From positions 4,154,001 to 4,218,000 of the forward strand of contig NZ_CP012996.1 in the NCBI RefSeq assembly GCF_001412655.1: 64,000 nucleotides of DNA. Reading direction: 5' to 3'. Position 1 is the stretch's first letter. Each line of letters starts with the position of its first letter. The notes below the pieces were generated by a model. That model had not been told where the DNA came from. It was given only the letters and a program-made list of their open reading frames with translations, and made no database searches. The DNA is from Pedobacter sp. PACM 27299. GTDB taxonomy: Bacteria; Bacteroidota; Bacteroidia; Sphingobacteriales; Sphingobacteriaceae. Positions 1-9,504 of the stretch are shown in pieces. The position numbers were made by a program, and so were the translations under genes.

Positions 1-236
1 AATATGGGGTTCCCGATAGCCGCAGCAGCTTTCCTTTCGGATATTTTCCCTTTATAATTTTTAATGTATTGCTTTCCAGCAGCAACGGCACCTGAAGAAA
101 CCAGAATTAATCTATGTCCTTCCGCAAGTTGGGCAACCTGTGCCGCTACATCAGCAATTACACCCTCATCCAACTCCCCTTTTGGAGTAGTAATGGAGGC
201 AGTACCTAATTTCAAAACAAGTATCGGCTTATTCAT
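1..236 (-). CDS. proB: Glutamate 5-kinase, N-terminal part (gene runs off the window start)
   Basis: This is the first 78 codons of a gene that continues left of the window. The product phosphorylates L-glutamate with ATP, the first step of proline synthesis, in the cytoplasm. The reading starts MNKPILVLKLGTASIT, matching the amino-acid-kinase N-terminus, and carries SSGAVAAG at about residues 47-54, the glycine-rich motif typical of ProB, followed by AAAIGNP. The ATG at 236-234 is the only sensible start because it precedes the first beta strand directly. Short imperfect direct repeats lie immediately upstream. The partner proA is not in the window. The identification rests on the N-terminal part only, so a C-terminal PUA domain cannot be judged. 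Confidence 0.87.
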   Translation of the reverse strand, partial: MNKPILVLKLGTASITTPKGELDEGVIADVAAQVAQLAEGHRLILVSSGAVAAGKQYIKNYKGKISERKAAAAIGNPI

Positions 237-309
237 TTCTATTGAATTTGTTGTTTTCTATTAAATTGTGATGGTTTTCTATTGATTTTGATGGCTTTCT
301 CTTGAAATG
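236..309. repeat. Imperfect 20-21 bp direct repeats upstream of proB
   Basis: About four imperfect copies of a 16-21 bp T-rich unit (core TTTTCTATTGA...GATGG on the plus strand) follow each other at 236-253, 254-274, 275-294 and 295-309. On the coding strand of proB this gives repeated AATAGAAAA blocks just before the ATG, so they would lie in the leader or promoter. They look like a slipped duplication; any regulatory role is unknown. Confidence 0.5.
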
Positions 310-463
310 AAAAATCATTTATGATTTTAAGAATCCCCCATTAAAAGTCCTAAAATAGAAATTTTACCTTATTTTTCTCATCAAATACTTTATCTACAGT
401 CAGTTTAGTGATGATATTTTCAAAATAAGGATGATGTTTTAAAATAAAACAGGGAGAAAATAA

Positions 464-504
464 GAAAACTGCTAAAAGTAAAGGAATTACGTTTAGCAGT
501 TTTC
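464..504 (-). terminator. Hairpin downstream of the OsmC gene
   Basis: A perfect 13-bp inverted repeat (GAAAACTGCTAAA at 464-476, its complement at 492-504) with a 15-nt loop lies 28 bp past the stop codon of the leftward OsmC gene. In the leftward direction it is followed by a T-rich run, so it fits an intrinsic terminator. Confidence 0.7.
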
Positions 505-531
505 GGTTTTATAGGCCAGATAGCCGATTTA

Positions 532-945
532 TCAAGAGACTAAGCTCGCATCCAAAGTAATTTCCAGATTATAAGCTTTGCTCACTGGGCAATTCGCTTT
601 TGCTCCCTTTGCAATTTCCTGAAACTGTTCATCAGTAATACCAGGAACACTTGCTTTTAAAACCAAATGAGAACTGGAGATCACGCCATTGTCTAGCGAA
701 ATCGTAGCCTTAGTCTCTAAATTCTCAGGCGTAAAACCCGCTTCTGTTAAGTCCAGGCTCAATTTCATCGTAAAACAGCCTGCATGTGCCGCAGCCATCA
801 GCTCTTCCGGATTCGTACCAATCCCATCAGCAAATCTGCTGTTAAAAGAATATTGTGTCTGATCCAATACTTTGCTATCTGTGCTCAGGTGTCCAGCACC
901 TTCTTTGATTGTGCCATTCCAAACGGCTGTTGCATTACGTTTCAT
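532..945 (-). CDS. OsmC/Ohr-family organic hydroperoxide reductase
   Basis: A 137-residue OsmC-family protein, the usual family length. These cytoplasmic thiol peroxidases reduce organic hydroperoxides, with lipoyl or other thiol partners regenerating the enzyme. Both redox cysteines are present: C57 in HAGCFTM and C119 in ANCPVSK. The N-terminal pattern with W9 and R37 and the G-x-NPEE segment (residues 43-48) suggest the OsmC rather than the Ohr branch. It is transcribed leftward, divergent from a GNAT gene, with a hairpin terminator behind it. No thiol-sensing MarR-type regulator such as OhrR is adjacent. The OsmC-versus-Ohr choice is inferred from pattern only. Confidence 0.88.
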   Translation of the reverse strand: MKRNATAVWNGTIKEGAGHLSTDSKVLDQTQYSFNSRFADGIGTNPEELMAAAHAGCFTMKLSLDLTEAGFTPENLETKATISLDNGVISSSHLVLKASVPGITDEQFQEIAKGAKANCPVSKAYNLEITLDASLVS

Positions 946-1190
946 AGTTTATTGTTTTATGGAGTTTATAAGTTTAATACTATAGCAGGTATACACTATG
1001 GCTCTTGTTCTATACCAATTCATACCAACCAATTTCAGTTGATCTTAAACCATTTGATACTATGCAATTTATCAATTTAACCTGGCTTTCAATTGTAATT
1101 CTGTAATCTGTGTGGGTAAAATAATTAAATCTGTACCCATTGCGCTTAGAATAAATTTACGACTTTTAGGGTTAATTCAATTTAAGTAAA

Positions 1191-1712
1191 ATGTTAAAAG
1201 ACGTTACCATTATTCCTTCCAACTCAAACGATATTGATCGCATTTTTGAACTTTATGATGATGCAATCGCTTATCAAAAAACTGTATTCAAAAAACACTG
1301 GCAAGGATTTGAACGCAGCTTAATTGAAAAAGAAATTCAGGAAGGCAGACAATGGAAAATCATCATCGAGGGACAAACAGCCTGCATTTTTGCCATCGAC
1401 TTCAACGATCCACTCATCTGGAAAGAAAAAGATGCGGATCCTTCCATCTATATCCACCGAATTGTGACGAATCCAGCATTCAGGGGTTATCATTTTGTGA
1501 ACATCATCATTGAATGGGCCAAAGCTTATGGTGCTAAAAAGGAAAAGAAATACATTAGGTTAGATACCTGGGGAGACAACCCTAAGCTCATCGCTTATTA
1601 TGAGAGATGCGGTTTCAATTATTTAGGCAACATTGTCCCGGAAGCCTCCGAGGTACTGCCTAAGCATTATGAGAATATTGTACTGGCTATATTTGAAATC
1701 GAGATTGATTGA
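1191..1712 (+). CDS. GNAT-family N-acetyltransferase
   Basis: A 173-residue single-domain GNAT protein that would transfer an acetyl group from acetyl-CoA to an amine of unknown identity. The core is visible: a beta-4 strand with IHRIVTNPAFRG (about residues 89-100, the acetyl-CoA pyrophosphate-binding motif A region), then a helix, a beta-5 strand IRLDTW and the NPKLIAYYERCGF motif near residues 126-138 that is typical of the family. It stands alone between a divergent OsmC gene and a convergent adhesin gene. The substrate cannot be told from sequence; protein or small-molecule acetylation are both possible. Confidence 0.85.
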   Translation: MLKDVTIIPSNSNDIDRIFELYDDAIAYQKTVFKKHWQGFERSLIEKEIQEGRQWKIIIEGQTACIFAIDFNDPLIWKEKDADPSIYIHRIVTNPAFRGYHFVNIIIEWAKAYGAKKEKKYIRLDTWGDNPKLIAYYERCGFNYLGNIVPEASEVLPKHYENIVLAIFEIEID

Positions 1713-1732
1713 TAAAATCTATGCTTCCTTAA

Positions 1733-1774
1733 ATAAAAAAATAGCTACGTGATGTTTTATAACCAACGTAGCTA
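1733..1774 (-). terminator. Terminator of the leftward adhesin gene
   Basis: Inverted repeat TAGCTACGT (1742-1750) / ACGTAGCTA (1766-1774). In the leftward direction the stem is followed by a run of seven T residues, so it terminates the gene ending at 1939. It has no T-run on the rightward side and is therefore a weaker candidate for the GNAT gene ending at 1712. Confidence 0.7.
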
Positions 1775-1938
1775 CAATCTGTATTTCAAATCTGAAACAT
1801 CAATGCTTTTATCCATCAAAAGGCAATAAAAACTTTAATTAGCCCCACTCTATTCCGGGTTTTCGTAACTCCCTTTATCACCTATATAAGTTGCGCATAA
1901 AGAAATCCCCTAAGGGGGCAAATGGCACAAATCATCGC

Positions 1939-4900
1939 TTACCTTAAAATTGTAATTGATCCTGAAAGCGTCTTTCTTCCGTTATGCGGATCAATCACAT
2001 AAAAATAAGTACCTATTGGCAGATCCTTCCCTTTAAATTTGCCATCCCAGGGCTTTGACTTTGCATCACCGCTAAACACCTTGGTCCCAAACCTGTTAAA
2101 AATGACAATCGTGGCTTGAGGATAACTTTCCATGTATTTTATCTTCCAGTCGTCATTAATCCCGTCACCATTTGGGCTAAAGGTATTGGGAATCTGCGGG
2201 TTTTTAATTAGTCGAACATTCACCTGATCGGTACTGGCACAACTCTCCCCATCGGTAACAGTCAGCGTATAAACCTGATCTAAAGTTGGAGCGCAAACTG
2301 GGTTCCTTACATCATCACGATCCAGGAAAGTGGCTGGAGTCCATTTATACCTCAATCCAGAGTTCCCCCCTCCTGCGGGCACCTTACTATCCAATGCCAG
2401 TTGCTGACTTCCTCCTTCCAGCATAGAAATATCCGCACCTGCATCCGCCACTGGTACTGGAAGTACTGTAATCTGCTGACTTTTCTCTACCACGCAGCCA
2501 TTCTCCGCGGTAAAAATATACTGGATTGAATACGTCCCCGGACCAGCCAGTTCAGGGCTGAATTCTCCCTGCGCATTAACCCCCCTTCCTAAGTATTTTC
2601 CTTCCCCTGCTGTCCCCCTGACCTCCTTTGCCTGGGTCAGCTGAAATGGATCCGCATTCTTGCAAATGGCAGGCAAAGCATCAAAAGTAAGTTCAGGACT
2701 CGCTTGTAAAATAAAAGACATTAACTTTTCATCCCTGCAGGAAGTACCCGAAAAAACCACCATCCGAACGCTCACAGTCCTGGTTGCCGGACTATGAAAA
2801 GCTGGATACAGGTGTTTAAAAATCCTGACTCCGGCATTGCGTTTTTCCGGCTGTAAATCTACCTGCACCTCAGTAGGTTTTTGATCATCAAAATACCATT
2901 CAATTCTGGTGATCTCCCCGTAATCTACAGTAGCCCTGTCCTCAAATGCCAATTCTTGTCCGCTGCAATACGTACTTCCCTGAATGCTGAAATTTGCTGT
3001 AGGCAGGCCGTTAAACCGGAAACCCCTGGTTATCGTCTGAGGACAAATCCCAGCCCTGCTCACAGTCAGCGTAATGGTATATTCCCCGCTTCTGCTAAAC
3101 AAATGGCGACCATTCTTATCTGTTGAAGTATTGGGATTACCAGGTCCAGAATAAACATCTCCAAAATCCCAGACGTAAGTCAAAATACCCAAAGCATCAT
3201 CATCATCAGGCACAGTAGTATTCTTAAAATAGGTCGCCCCATCATTCACACAAGCATCTGGCATCAGAAAACCGGGTACAGGTAAAGACTGCTCGACCTT
3301 CATCAGAACAATATTGCTGAAATTTGGAACGTCTATACATCCACCCATCACTACTTTCCGCCGGTAATAAACAGATTCAGTAAGTAGTGGCGGATCAAAA
3401 TGCTCAGTTATAGCCCCGATAATATTAGTAAAATCCTGGCCATTGGATGATTGCTGCCATTGATAACTGAAGGGAACCGGGCCACCGGAAGGTTCCATCC
3501 CCTGAATAATTCCAGGATCTCCTTTCAAACAGAATACTGAAATTTGTGGTGCCTGAATCACATTTCCAGTAATATTAGCCATAACGACCACTACATCTTC
3601 AGCACTTGAAGCTGCTAGGTCTCCATTGTAATTGCTGCCTGGAACAGGATCTGGATAAGATTCGTAACTGAAAAATGTATTTGGAAAAGCATTGACCGCA
3701 GGAGTCACTAAGCGATCTGGATTAGCAGCAGTTCTTAAAGGATCTGGGGCTAATGACTGCGCACTGGCATGATAAGTACCGGGTATCACGTTACAAGCAA
3801 TTTTAGCAGTCAGTGTAATCACGACCTCATCCCCTGGAAACAAATTGAAATTCCCTACCAGCAAACGTCTGGCCGTAGGATCCAGATTAACCAATGTTTC
3901 CGGTCCGCTGGAATCCCCGGTATAACTGGCTTTTGCGGAGACAAAAGAAAAACCTGGCGGCAGTTTCATTTCCAGCTGAACATCGACAGCAGTAGCAGGT
4001 CCTAAATTTCTGGTTCGGATGGTATAATTTAACTGACTGCCTGGGTAATTTAAAGCGGTTAAATTGCTTAAAGCAACCTTCGTATACAGCTCCGGAAAAC
4101 AAACATTATACCTTAAATGCCGGGGAAGATCACTATTTCTAAAAGACTGGGTATTTCCATCCTGACCATCAGCAGCAGATTTTTTGTCGCCAGTCTCATA
4201 AACCATACCAGCACTACCTTTGGTTACATTTGTGGATGCCCTGGAAGGAGACAGGGAGTTGAAAACCTGTCCGCCACCACCACCGCCACCAGGCCCATTC
4301 GTTAACATCACCGAATTCTTTAAAGCAATGTTATGGCCATTCCCTCCTCTTGCTTCTATACTCACATTAGCCGGTAAATCGCCACGAAGTTCATTGACAA
4401 AAATAGTTCCGCCAGCACCGCCACCCGAACCGGAAAGGATCACATTATAATCTCCTGGATTTGCCCAAGGCGCCAATATGCTCGCTCCGTTTGAAATAAT
4501 AGCACCTGTTCCAGTGATGCGATCTGCATTGATCATCACTGCCGCGCCACCTGCCGCGGTAATGTTAAAAATATCATAACCATTTACGTCTGCACCACCA
4601 CCTCCTCCTCCGGGAATCAATCTATCAAGATCCGCATTGACCGTATAAACTGGAGAACCTGGACGCCCGCCATTTGGAAAAACATCTCTGGGATCACCGG
4701 TAGCCGCGCCATTTCCGCCTACGCCACCAGCGCCACCATTGCCACCGCCGCCGCCGCCTGCAAGGTTCAGGTATCCGGCACCACCAGCATTCGCAGCCGC
4801 GCCTATCCCTCTGGTTCCTAATGGAAAGCCAAAAGCTGGCGAACCTGCAACCCCATCTGCTTTACCAGCGTGTCTTTCGGCAAGATCTCTGGTAGAAAAC

Positions 4901-5655
4901 TGAGCATAAACATCATTCCTATTATAATAACCATCTGCGCGCTCAAAACCACGGGCTTTATCTCCTCCAAAAAAGCCACTCACAGAAGCATCTATTTTGT
5001 GGCCATTTAAGTTCAACGTACCTGCAACATTGAAAGCCAGTACGCCTCCAACTTTCCCATTAAACCGGGGCATATTGACACTTTCCCGATCTAAATCCAA
5101 TGTTAAGTTTGCGTATTGCGGGACTCTGATGACCTGAAAACTTCTGGAACCACGGAACAAAGTAGGCGCTGCACTTATATATTGATTTACCGTACCATCA
5201 CCTGCTCCCAGGCCCTTAAAAATCAGTAAACCACCATTCCGGGTCACCGAATTTATAGCCAGCACATATTCATATTTACCACTGCTTCCCAAATCTGTAA
5301 AGCCGGTACCTCCACGCCCATCCGGTCCTGAAAGTGGATTATTGCTTCCATATCTCGCATCATCACTAAAGTTAATGGTCGCATCCTGCATCTGAATCAC
5401 CATCAGCAAATCTCCAGGACTAATCGGAGTCGTTCCAAAATTATCGAAGAAAAGACCTCCAGACAGATCTACGCCATTGAGCATAATTTGCTTGGAACCC
5501 TGGGGAAGGACCATATCTGTGGCCGGCGAGAAATAAGTATTGATTACTCTATTCCGAAAACCTGTTGCACCATCTTTACCTGGACTTCCACATATTTGTG
5601 CATGTATATTGTGAAATATAAACAACAGACAAATCAATAAGACTATATTTTTCAT
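1939..5655 (-). CDS. T9SS-secreted glycine-rich adhesin with DUF11, Ig/PKD and CHU_C sorting domains
   Basis: A predicted surface or secreted protein of 1238 residues. The start at 5655 gives a standard signal peptide (MKNIVLLICLLFIFHNIHAQ); an ATG 11 codons further upstream would add a non-signal extension. Approximate order: N-terminal beta-rich region 20-280, a glycine-rich region 285-470 with runs of five to seven glycines, a DUF11-like module 520-630, an Ig-like module 705-785, two PKD-like modules (Y-V-W-D-F-G-D near 825 and a second around 885-975), further Ig-like modules to 1145, and a C-terminal gliding-motility-associated domain from about 1152 with IPNTFSPNGDGINDDW. That domain is the type B sorting signal for the type IX system, so export across the outer membrane is expected. 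No SprF-like gene is adjacent. The ligand is unknown. Confidence 0.85.
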   Translation of the reverse strand: MKNIVLLICLLFIFHNIHAQICGSPGKDGATGFRNRVINTYFSPATDMVLPQGSKQIMLNGVDLSGGLFFDNFGTTPISPGDLLMVIQMQDATINFSDDARYGSNNPLSGPDGRGGTGFTDLGSSGKYEYVLAINSVTRNGGLLIFKGLGAGDGTVNQYISAAPTLFRGSRSFQVIRVPQYANLTLDLDRESVNMPRFNGKVGGVLAFNVAGTLNLNGHKIDASVSGFFGGDKARGFERADGYYNRNDVYAQFSTRDLAERHAGKADGVAGSPAFGFPLGTRGIGAAANAGGAGYLNLAGGGGGGNGGAGGVGGNGAATGDPRDVFPNGGRPGSPVYTVNADLDRLIPGGGGGGADVNGYDIFNITAAGGAAVMINADRITGTGAIISNGASILAPWANPGDYNVILSGSGGGAGGTIFVNELRGDLPANVSIEARGGNGHNIALKNSVMLTNGPGGGGGGGQVFNSLSPSRASTNVTKGSAGMVYETGDKKSAADGQDGNTQSFRNSDLPRHLRYNVCFPELYTKVALSNLTALNYPGSQLNYTIRTRNLGPATAVDVQLEMKLPPGFSFVSAKASYTGDSSGPETLVNLDPTARRLLVGNFNLFPGDEVVITLTAKIACNVIPGTYHASAQSLAPDPLRTAANPDRLVTPAVNAFPNTFFSYESYPDPVPGSNYNGDLAASSAEDVVVVMANITGNVIQAPQISVFCLKGDPGIIQGMEPSGGPVPFSYQWQQSSNGQDFTNIIGAITEHFDPPLLTESVYYRRKVVMGGCIDVPNFSNIVLMKVEQSLPVPGFLMPDACVNDGATYFKNTTVPDDDDALGILTYVWDFGDVYSGPGNPNTSTDKNGRHLFSRSGEYTITLTVSRAGICPQTITRGFRFNGLPTANFSIQGSTYCSGQELAFEDRATVDYGEITRIEWYFDDQKPTEVQVDLQPEKRNAGVRIFKHLYPAFHSPATRTVSVRMVVFSGTSCRDEKLMSFILQASPELTFDALPAICKNADPFQLTQAKEVRGTAGEGKYLGRGVNAQGEFSPELAGPGTYSIQYIFTAENGCVVEKSQQITVLPVPVADAGADISMLEGGSQQLALDSKVPAGGGNSGLRYKWTPATFLDRDDVRNPVCAPTLDQVYTLTVTDGESCASTDQVNVRLIKNPQIPNTFSPNGDGINDDWKIKYMESYPQATIVIFNRFGTKVFSGDAKSKPWDGKFKGKDLPIGTYFYVIDPHNGRKTLSGSITILR

Positions 5656-5834
5656 TTTAGTACTTGTCAATAAAGCACAAGATACCAAATTACCTTAAAA
5701 GTAAGTAATTATATAATAAACATATTTTGAGTATTATTACAAGATATTTGATCAACTTAATTTTTATTTCAGCACATTATAGCGTAAAACAAGGAAAACA
5801 GAGTGCAATTAATTAAACGAATCACAAATTGAAC

Positions 5835-8276
5835 CTACTTATCTTTATTCCGGTTTTTATTCAACTTGATTTTAATCTTACCATCTTCCCCATCAGTTGC
5901 CAATAAATGAAGTACAATTCCCTTCATTCTGCGCTCCTGAATTTCCTTTTTATCGATGATATCCGCATCCTTTTTCGGATTCCTAAGCGGCACATCTACT
6001 GCAATATTCGTCCCTTTCGACATAGAATATACTCCAGATACGTCCATATTCAGGAGACTTGTATTGATCTGCATTGGGGCAATCGTAATCAGCGGCCCAC
6101 GAACATCAAACTTACCATTCAGGTTACTAAAAGTAATATTGTCCAGATCCCTGAAAGGGAAAGCAAATTTACCCACACTTTTTACCGGTTCAAATTGCAG
6201 TAATGCCCCTTGTTTTAAGTCAAATACAATATTACCGCCTAAAGAATTGGTCACCAGTCTTCCCTGATCCGTAATCAAACCGCCAATTGTCGACTTAGAA
6301 AAAAGAAAACCTTTCAAGTTTTTAGAAGTCAGCGTAGTCATCCCGAAATTATCAAAAGAATAAAAGAAGTTTTTAATATCTACATTGCTTAAGGTCGTGT
6401 TAACCAAAAAACGATTCATATTTCCTTTTTGGGAGATATTCCCATTTACCTTCATCGCACCTCCACCATGTTTCACAGAAATATTTTTCATACCAATGCC
6501 AGCTTCAGAAAGAAACAAATCTGCGGTAACATCTGTACCAACAAATTTATTATAATATACTTTGGCTACCCTTAAGTGCATATCAACCTTACTCTTCTCA
6601 AATAAATCGTTCACATCTTCTGAGAAACTGGTATTTTTTGAAGATTTCTTCGACGCTCTAGCTGGCTTTCTTGTTCCCAGAAAACCTAAAAACTCTCCTA
6701 AATGTAACTGCGGACTTCTAATCTGCCAGTTCAGCAAGATCTTCTCTGGATCGTTATAATATAAATTCAGGAAATTACGAATCTGGCCATCCATCATTAC
6801 GATGCTCTTTCCACTCTGCAAACGAATATTTTTAATAAATAGATCATCCGTAGTGAAATTCAAGGACACCGCAGTATTGGTAAAATTCAACTTCCTTGGC
6901 ACATAACTTACATCTGCATTCACCACGTCAACTACCCCGGTCACCAGTGGTTTATGGAGTTTAAAATCAACGATATCGGCTTTATAAGCCAACCTCACTG
7001 TTGCTGTTCCTTTCCCAAACCTCAATGTTTCTGTTCCAATTGCTTTATTCAGCTTCGCAACAGCAAATTTCGACTTGAATACCCCTGTAGCAATAGGTTT
7101 CTCCAAATCAAGAATCATTACCGTATCAATTGAAAAAGGCATTTCTGTATAGGAACCTCTAAATCCATACAATTTAATCGCTGAATTCGGATCAGTAATA
7201 CCTTTACCCTTTTCATAATTATTGGTAAAGGTGCCTTTAAAGTTACAGCTGTCAATAATGGCTCCCGGAGTTTTTAAAACATTATCTTTTACGATCGCCG
7301 TCACATTAATTTCCGGATCACCACCTGGCCCCATGTCCCCGTTTAGGATACAACTGGCATCTATTGGTGTTTTCAAATCAAACATCAGCAGTTTCTCTGT
7401 AATATTTGGTGCCAGTAAATTGGCCGCATCTTTCCATAAAATGGAAGGCGCTTTAATGTCAATGGTAAAAGTTGTATTTTCTTTTGAGGTATCAAATTTA
7501 GCACCGATAATAAAAGGATCCTTTCCGATATTCAACTGATTAGGAGCAACCAGGATAATCCCTGTATCTTCATCATAATTGATCTTAAAAGGACCTTCCA
7601 GCACCTTATCTTTGATAAAGCTGCCTCTTCTCGTATTAAAGGCCATGCTCTTTGCCAGCGTCTTTAACTTCAAATTCGCTTCCCATCCTGAAAAGGAGTA
7701 ATCCATCTTTCCATCCAGATCGGCGACTTCAAAATGAAACAATTTATGGCCCTTTCTATTGTCAACAATAAAATTCACATTATTTAAGCTGAATTGTTTC
7801 AATTGAGCATCGGTACTCGCCTTAGTCGAATCTGATTTTTTCTTATCTTTCTTTCCAAAAACAGCGGTGTTGCTATATCCGGAAGTATCGGTAAACAAGT
7901 CTATTTTAGCATTATTAATACCTATTTTTTTGATCTCAATAGTTCCTCTTAACAAGGCCATTGTGTTTACTGAGACTTCAAAATCCTGCGCCTCCAATAA
8001 GGTATGCTGGTGTACTTTCCAAAGACTATCTTTAATTACCACATTTTTGAGACTGATAGATACCCCTGGAAAACCTTTAAAAAAAGTAGGGTCCATACTG
8101 CCAATGGTTAAAGATCCATTGAGATTTTTATTTAATTGTTCTGTTATTGTAGCCAGCAACGTCTTTTTATTTGCATTTACATACAAACCGAGTCCAACAA
8201 AAACGAGAGCAACAAGAGCGACTAAACCAATAAATATTCTAAGCGTAATTTTAGACCAGCGAGGCATTTTTTCCAT
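5835..8276 (-). CDS. AsmA-family (AsmA/TamB-like) inner-membrane anchored protein
   Basis: An 813-residue protein with one N-terminal membrane segment (about residues 10-32) and a large periplasmic part of repeated beta strands, as in the AsmA family. AsmA-like proteins are thought to bridge the envelope and influence outer-membrane lipid delivery. The N-terminal motif after the anchor, with LNKNLNGSLTIGSMD then a segment on FKGFPGVSISLKNVVIKDS, is characteristic of the AsmA domain. A methionine at 8276 followed by EKMPRWSK gives a normal signal anchor; the ATG at 8321 would add 15 residues and is less likely. The C-terminus is lysine-rich. The gene stands alone; its exact cargo is unknown. 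Confidence 0.82.
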   Translation of the reverse strand: MEKMPRWSKITLRIFIGLVALVALVFVGLGLYVNANKKTLLATITEQLNKNLNGSLTIGSMDPTFFKGFPGVSISLKNVVIKDSLWKVHQHTLLEAQDFEVSVNTMALLRGTIEIKKIGINNAKIDLFTDTSGYSNTAVFGKKDKKKSDSTKASTDAQLKQFSLNNVNFIVDNRKGHKLFHFEVADLDGKMDYSFSGWEANLKLKTLAKSMAFNTRRGSFIKDKVLEGPFKINYDEDTGIILVAPNQLNIGKDPFIIGAKFDTSKENTTFTIDIKAPSILWKDAANLLAPNITEKLLMFDLKTPIDASCILNGDMGPGGDPEINVTAIVKDNVLKTPGAIIDSCNFKGTFTNNYEKGKGITDPNSAIKLYGFRGSYTEMPFSIDTVMILDLEKPIATGVFKSKFAVAKLNKAIGTETLRFGKGTATVRLAYKADIVDFKLHKPLVTGVVDVVNADVSYVPRKLNFTNTAVSLNFTTDDLFIKNIRLQSGKSIVMMDGQIRNFLNLYYNDPEKILLNWQIRSPQLHLGEFLGFLGTRKPARASKKSSKNTSFSEDVNDLFEKSKVDMHLRVAKVYYNKFVGTDVTADLFLSEAGIGMKNISVKHGGGAMKVNGNISQKGNMNRFLVNTTLSNVDIKNFFYSFDNFGMTTLTSKNLKGFLFSKSTIGGLITDQGRLVTNSLGGNIVFDLKQGALLQFEPVKSVGKFAFPFRDLDNITFSNLNGKFDVRGPLITIAPMQINTSLLNMDVSGVYSMSKGTNIAVDVPLRNPKKDADIIDKKEIQERRMKGIVLHLLATDGEDGKIKIKLNKNRNKDK

Positions 8277-8351
8277 GTGTAAAAAGCTAACGTTTTTAAC
8301 TATCAAATTGTTTGGCACCAAACTGGTTTGCAGGACAATTACTACAATTTA

Positions 8352-8384
8352 TAAAAAAACCCGGTAAGTCTTAACTTACCGGGT
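8352..8384 (-). terminator. Terminator of the alcohol dehydrogenase gene
   Basis: A perfect 11-bp inverted repeat (ACCCGGTAAGT at 8359-8369, complement at 8374-8384) with a 4-nt loop, followed leftward by a run of T residues. It lies 21 bp past the stop of the leftward gene at 8406. Confidence 0.85.
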
Positions 8385-8405
8385 CGCAAAAAAACGCTAA
8401 AACAA

Positions 8406-9452
8406 TTAATCTATAGTGGCCATATCAATCACGAATCGATAACGAACATCACCTTTCAGGGTACGCTCATACGCCTCGTTGATCTGATCCATTCTGATCA
8501 TTTCCACATCGGAAGTGATGCCATGCTCCGCACAATAATCTAACATTTCCTGTGTTTCCTTGATACCACCCACCAAAGAACCTACCAGACTACGGCGACC
8601 AAAAATTAATTGAACCGCATGTACTTCCGAAGGCGTTGGAGGAACACCCAACAAAATCATCACTCCATTGGTACGCAATAAAGCAAGATACTCGTTGTAA
8701 TCATGTTCTGCAGAAACCGTATCAATGATAAAATCAAACGTATTCGCCAGACCTTTCATCGTCTCTTTTTCTGTAGTCAATGCAAAATGATGCGCACCTA
8801 ACTCTTCAGCATCTTTCGCTTTTTCCGGAGAACGACTCAGCATCGTTACTTCAGCACCCATAGAAGCGGCAAGTTTTACAGCCATGTGGCCTAAACCACC
8901 CAAGCCTACGACTGCCAGCTTATGTCCTTTTTTCACGCCCCAATGTCTCAAAGGAGAATAAGTAGTAATCCCCGCACAAAGCAATGGCGCCACTTTTTCC
9001 AATGGTAACTTATCGGAAACGCTCAATACAAATCCTTGAGTCACCACAATATGTGTGGAATAACCGCCATAAGTTATGGTTTTCTTATCCTGCTCAAAAG
9101 AGTTATAAGTCTGTGAATGTCCGTTTTCGCAATACTGCTCCTGATGGTCTTTACAGTTATTACAATGACCGCAAGAATCTACAAAACAGCCTACACCTAC
9201 TGTATCCCCTACTTTGAATTTACTTACATTAGCCCCTACACGGCTCACTTTACCTACGATTTCATGGCCTGGAACGACAGGATACATCGTACCTCCCCAT
9301 TCATTTCTTGCCGTATGGATGTCTGAATGACACACCCCACTATATAAAATTTTGATCTCCACATCATCCGCACCCGGCTCCCGACGAGTTAATTGATACG
9401 GTTCCAATGGTTTATCTGATTTATGAGCTGCGTATGCTTTTACTGAAGTCAT
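8406..9452 (-). CDS. Zinc-dependent NAD(P) alcohol dehydrogenase (cinnamyl-alcohol-dehydrogenase/YahK type)
   Basis: A 348-residue medium-chain dehydrogenase that would interconvert alcohols and aldehydes in the cytoplasm with NAD(P). Catalytic-zinc ligands are C41 (GVCHSD), H63 with E64 (PGHE) and C159; the structural-zinc cysteines are C94, C97, C100 and C108. The Rossmann motif GLGGLG is at 183-188. Length and motif spacing match the CAD/YahK branch, which usually prefers NADPH and has a broad aldehyde range. It is a single-gene unit with its own strong terminator. The physiological substrate is not indicated by the neighbours; aldehyde detoxification is one possibility. Confidence 0.9.
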   Translation of the reverse strand: MTSVKAYAAHKSDKPLEPYQLTRREPGADDVEIKILYSGVCHSDIHTARNEWGGTMYPVVPGHEIVGKVSRVGANVSKFKVGDTVGVGCFVDSCGHCNNCKDHQEQYCENGHSQTYNSFEQDKKTITYGGYSTHIVVTQGFVLSVSDKLPLEKVAPLLCAGITTYSPLRHWGVKKGHKLAVVGLGGLGHMAVKLAASMGAEVTMLSRSPEKAKDAEELGAHHFALTTEKETMKGLANTFDFIIDTVSAEHDYNEYLALLRTNGVMILLGVPPTPSEVHAVQLIFGRRSLVGSLVGGIKETQEMLDYCAEHGITSDVEMIRMDQINEAYERTLKGDVRYRFVIDMATID

Positions 9453-9504
9453 ATTTTTGTGATTAGTTTATCTATAAATAACGAAACTACTAAAAATGTT
9501 TTAG

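Noticed and set aside
784..1080. 98-codon rightward open frame overlapping the OsmC gene
   Set aside because: Antisense to OsmC with both redox cysteines; no recognisable product.
1907..1918. CCCCTAAGGGG mini-hairpin behind the adhesin gene
   Set aside because: Too short and without a T-run; a better terminator is at 1733-1774.
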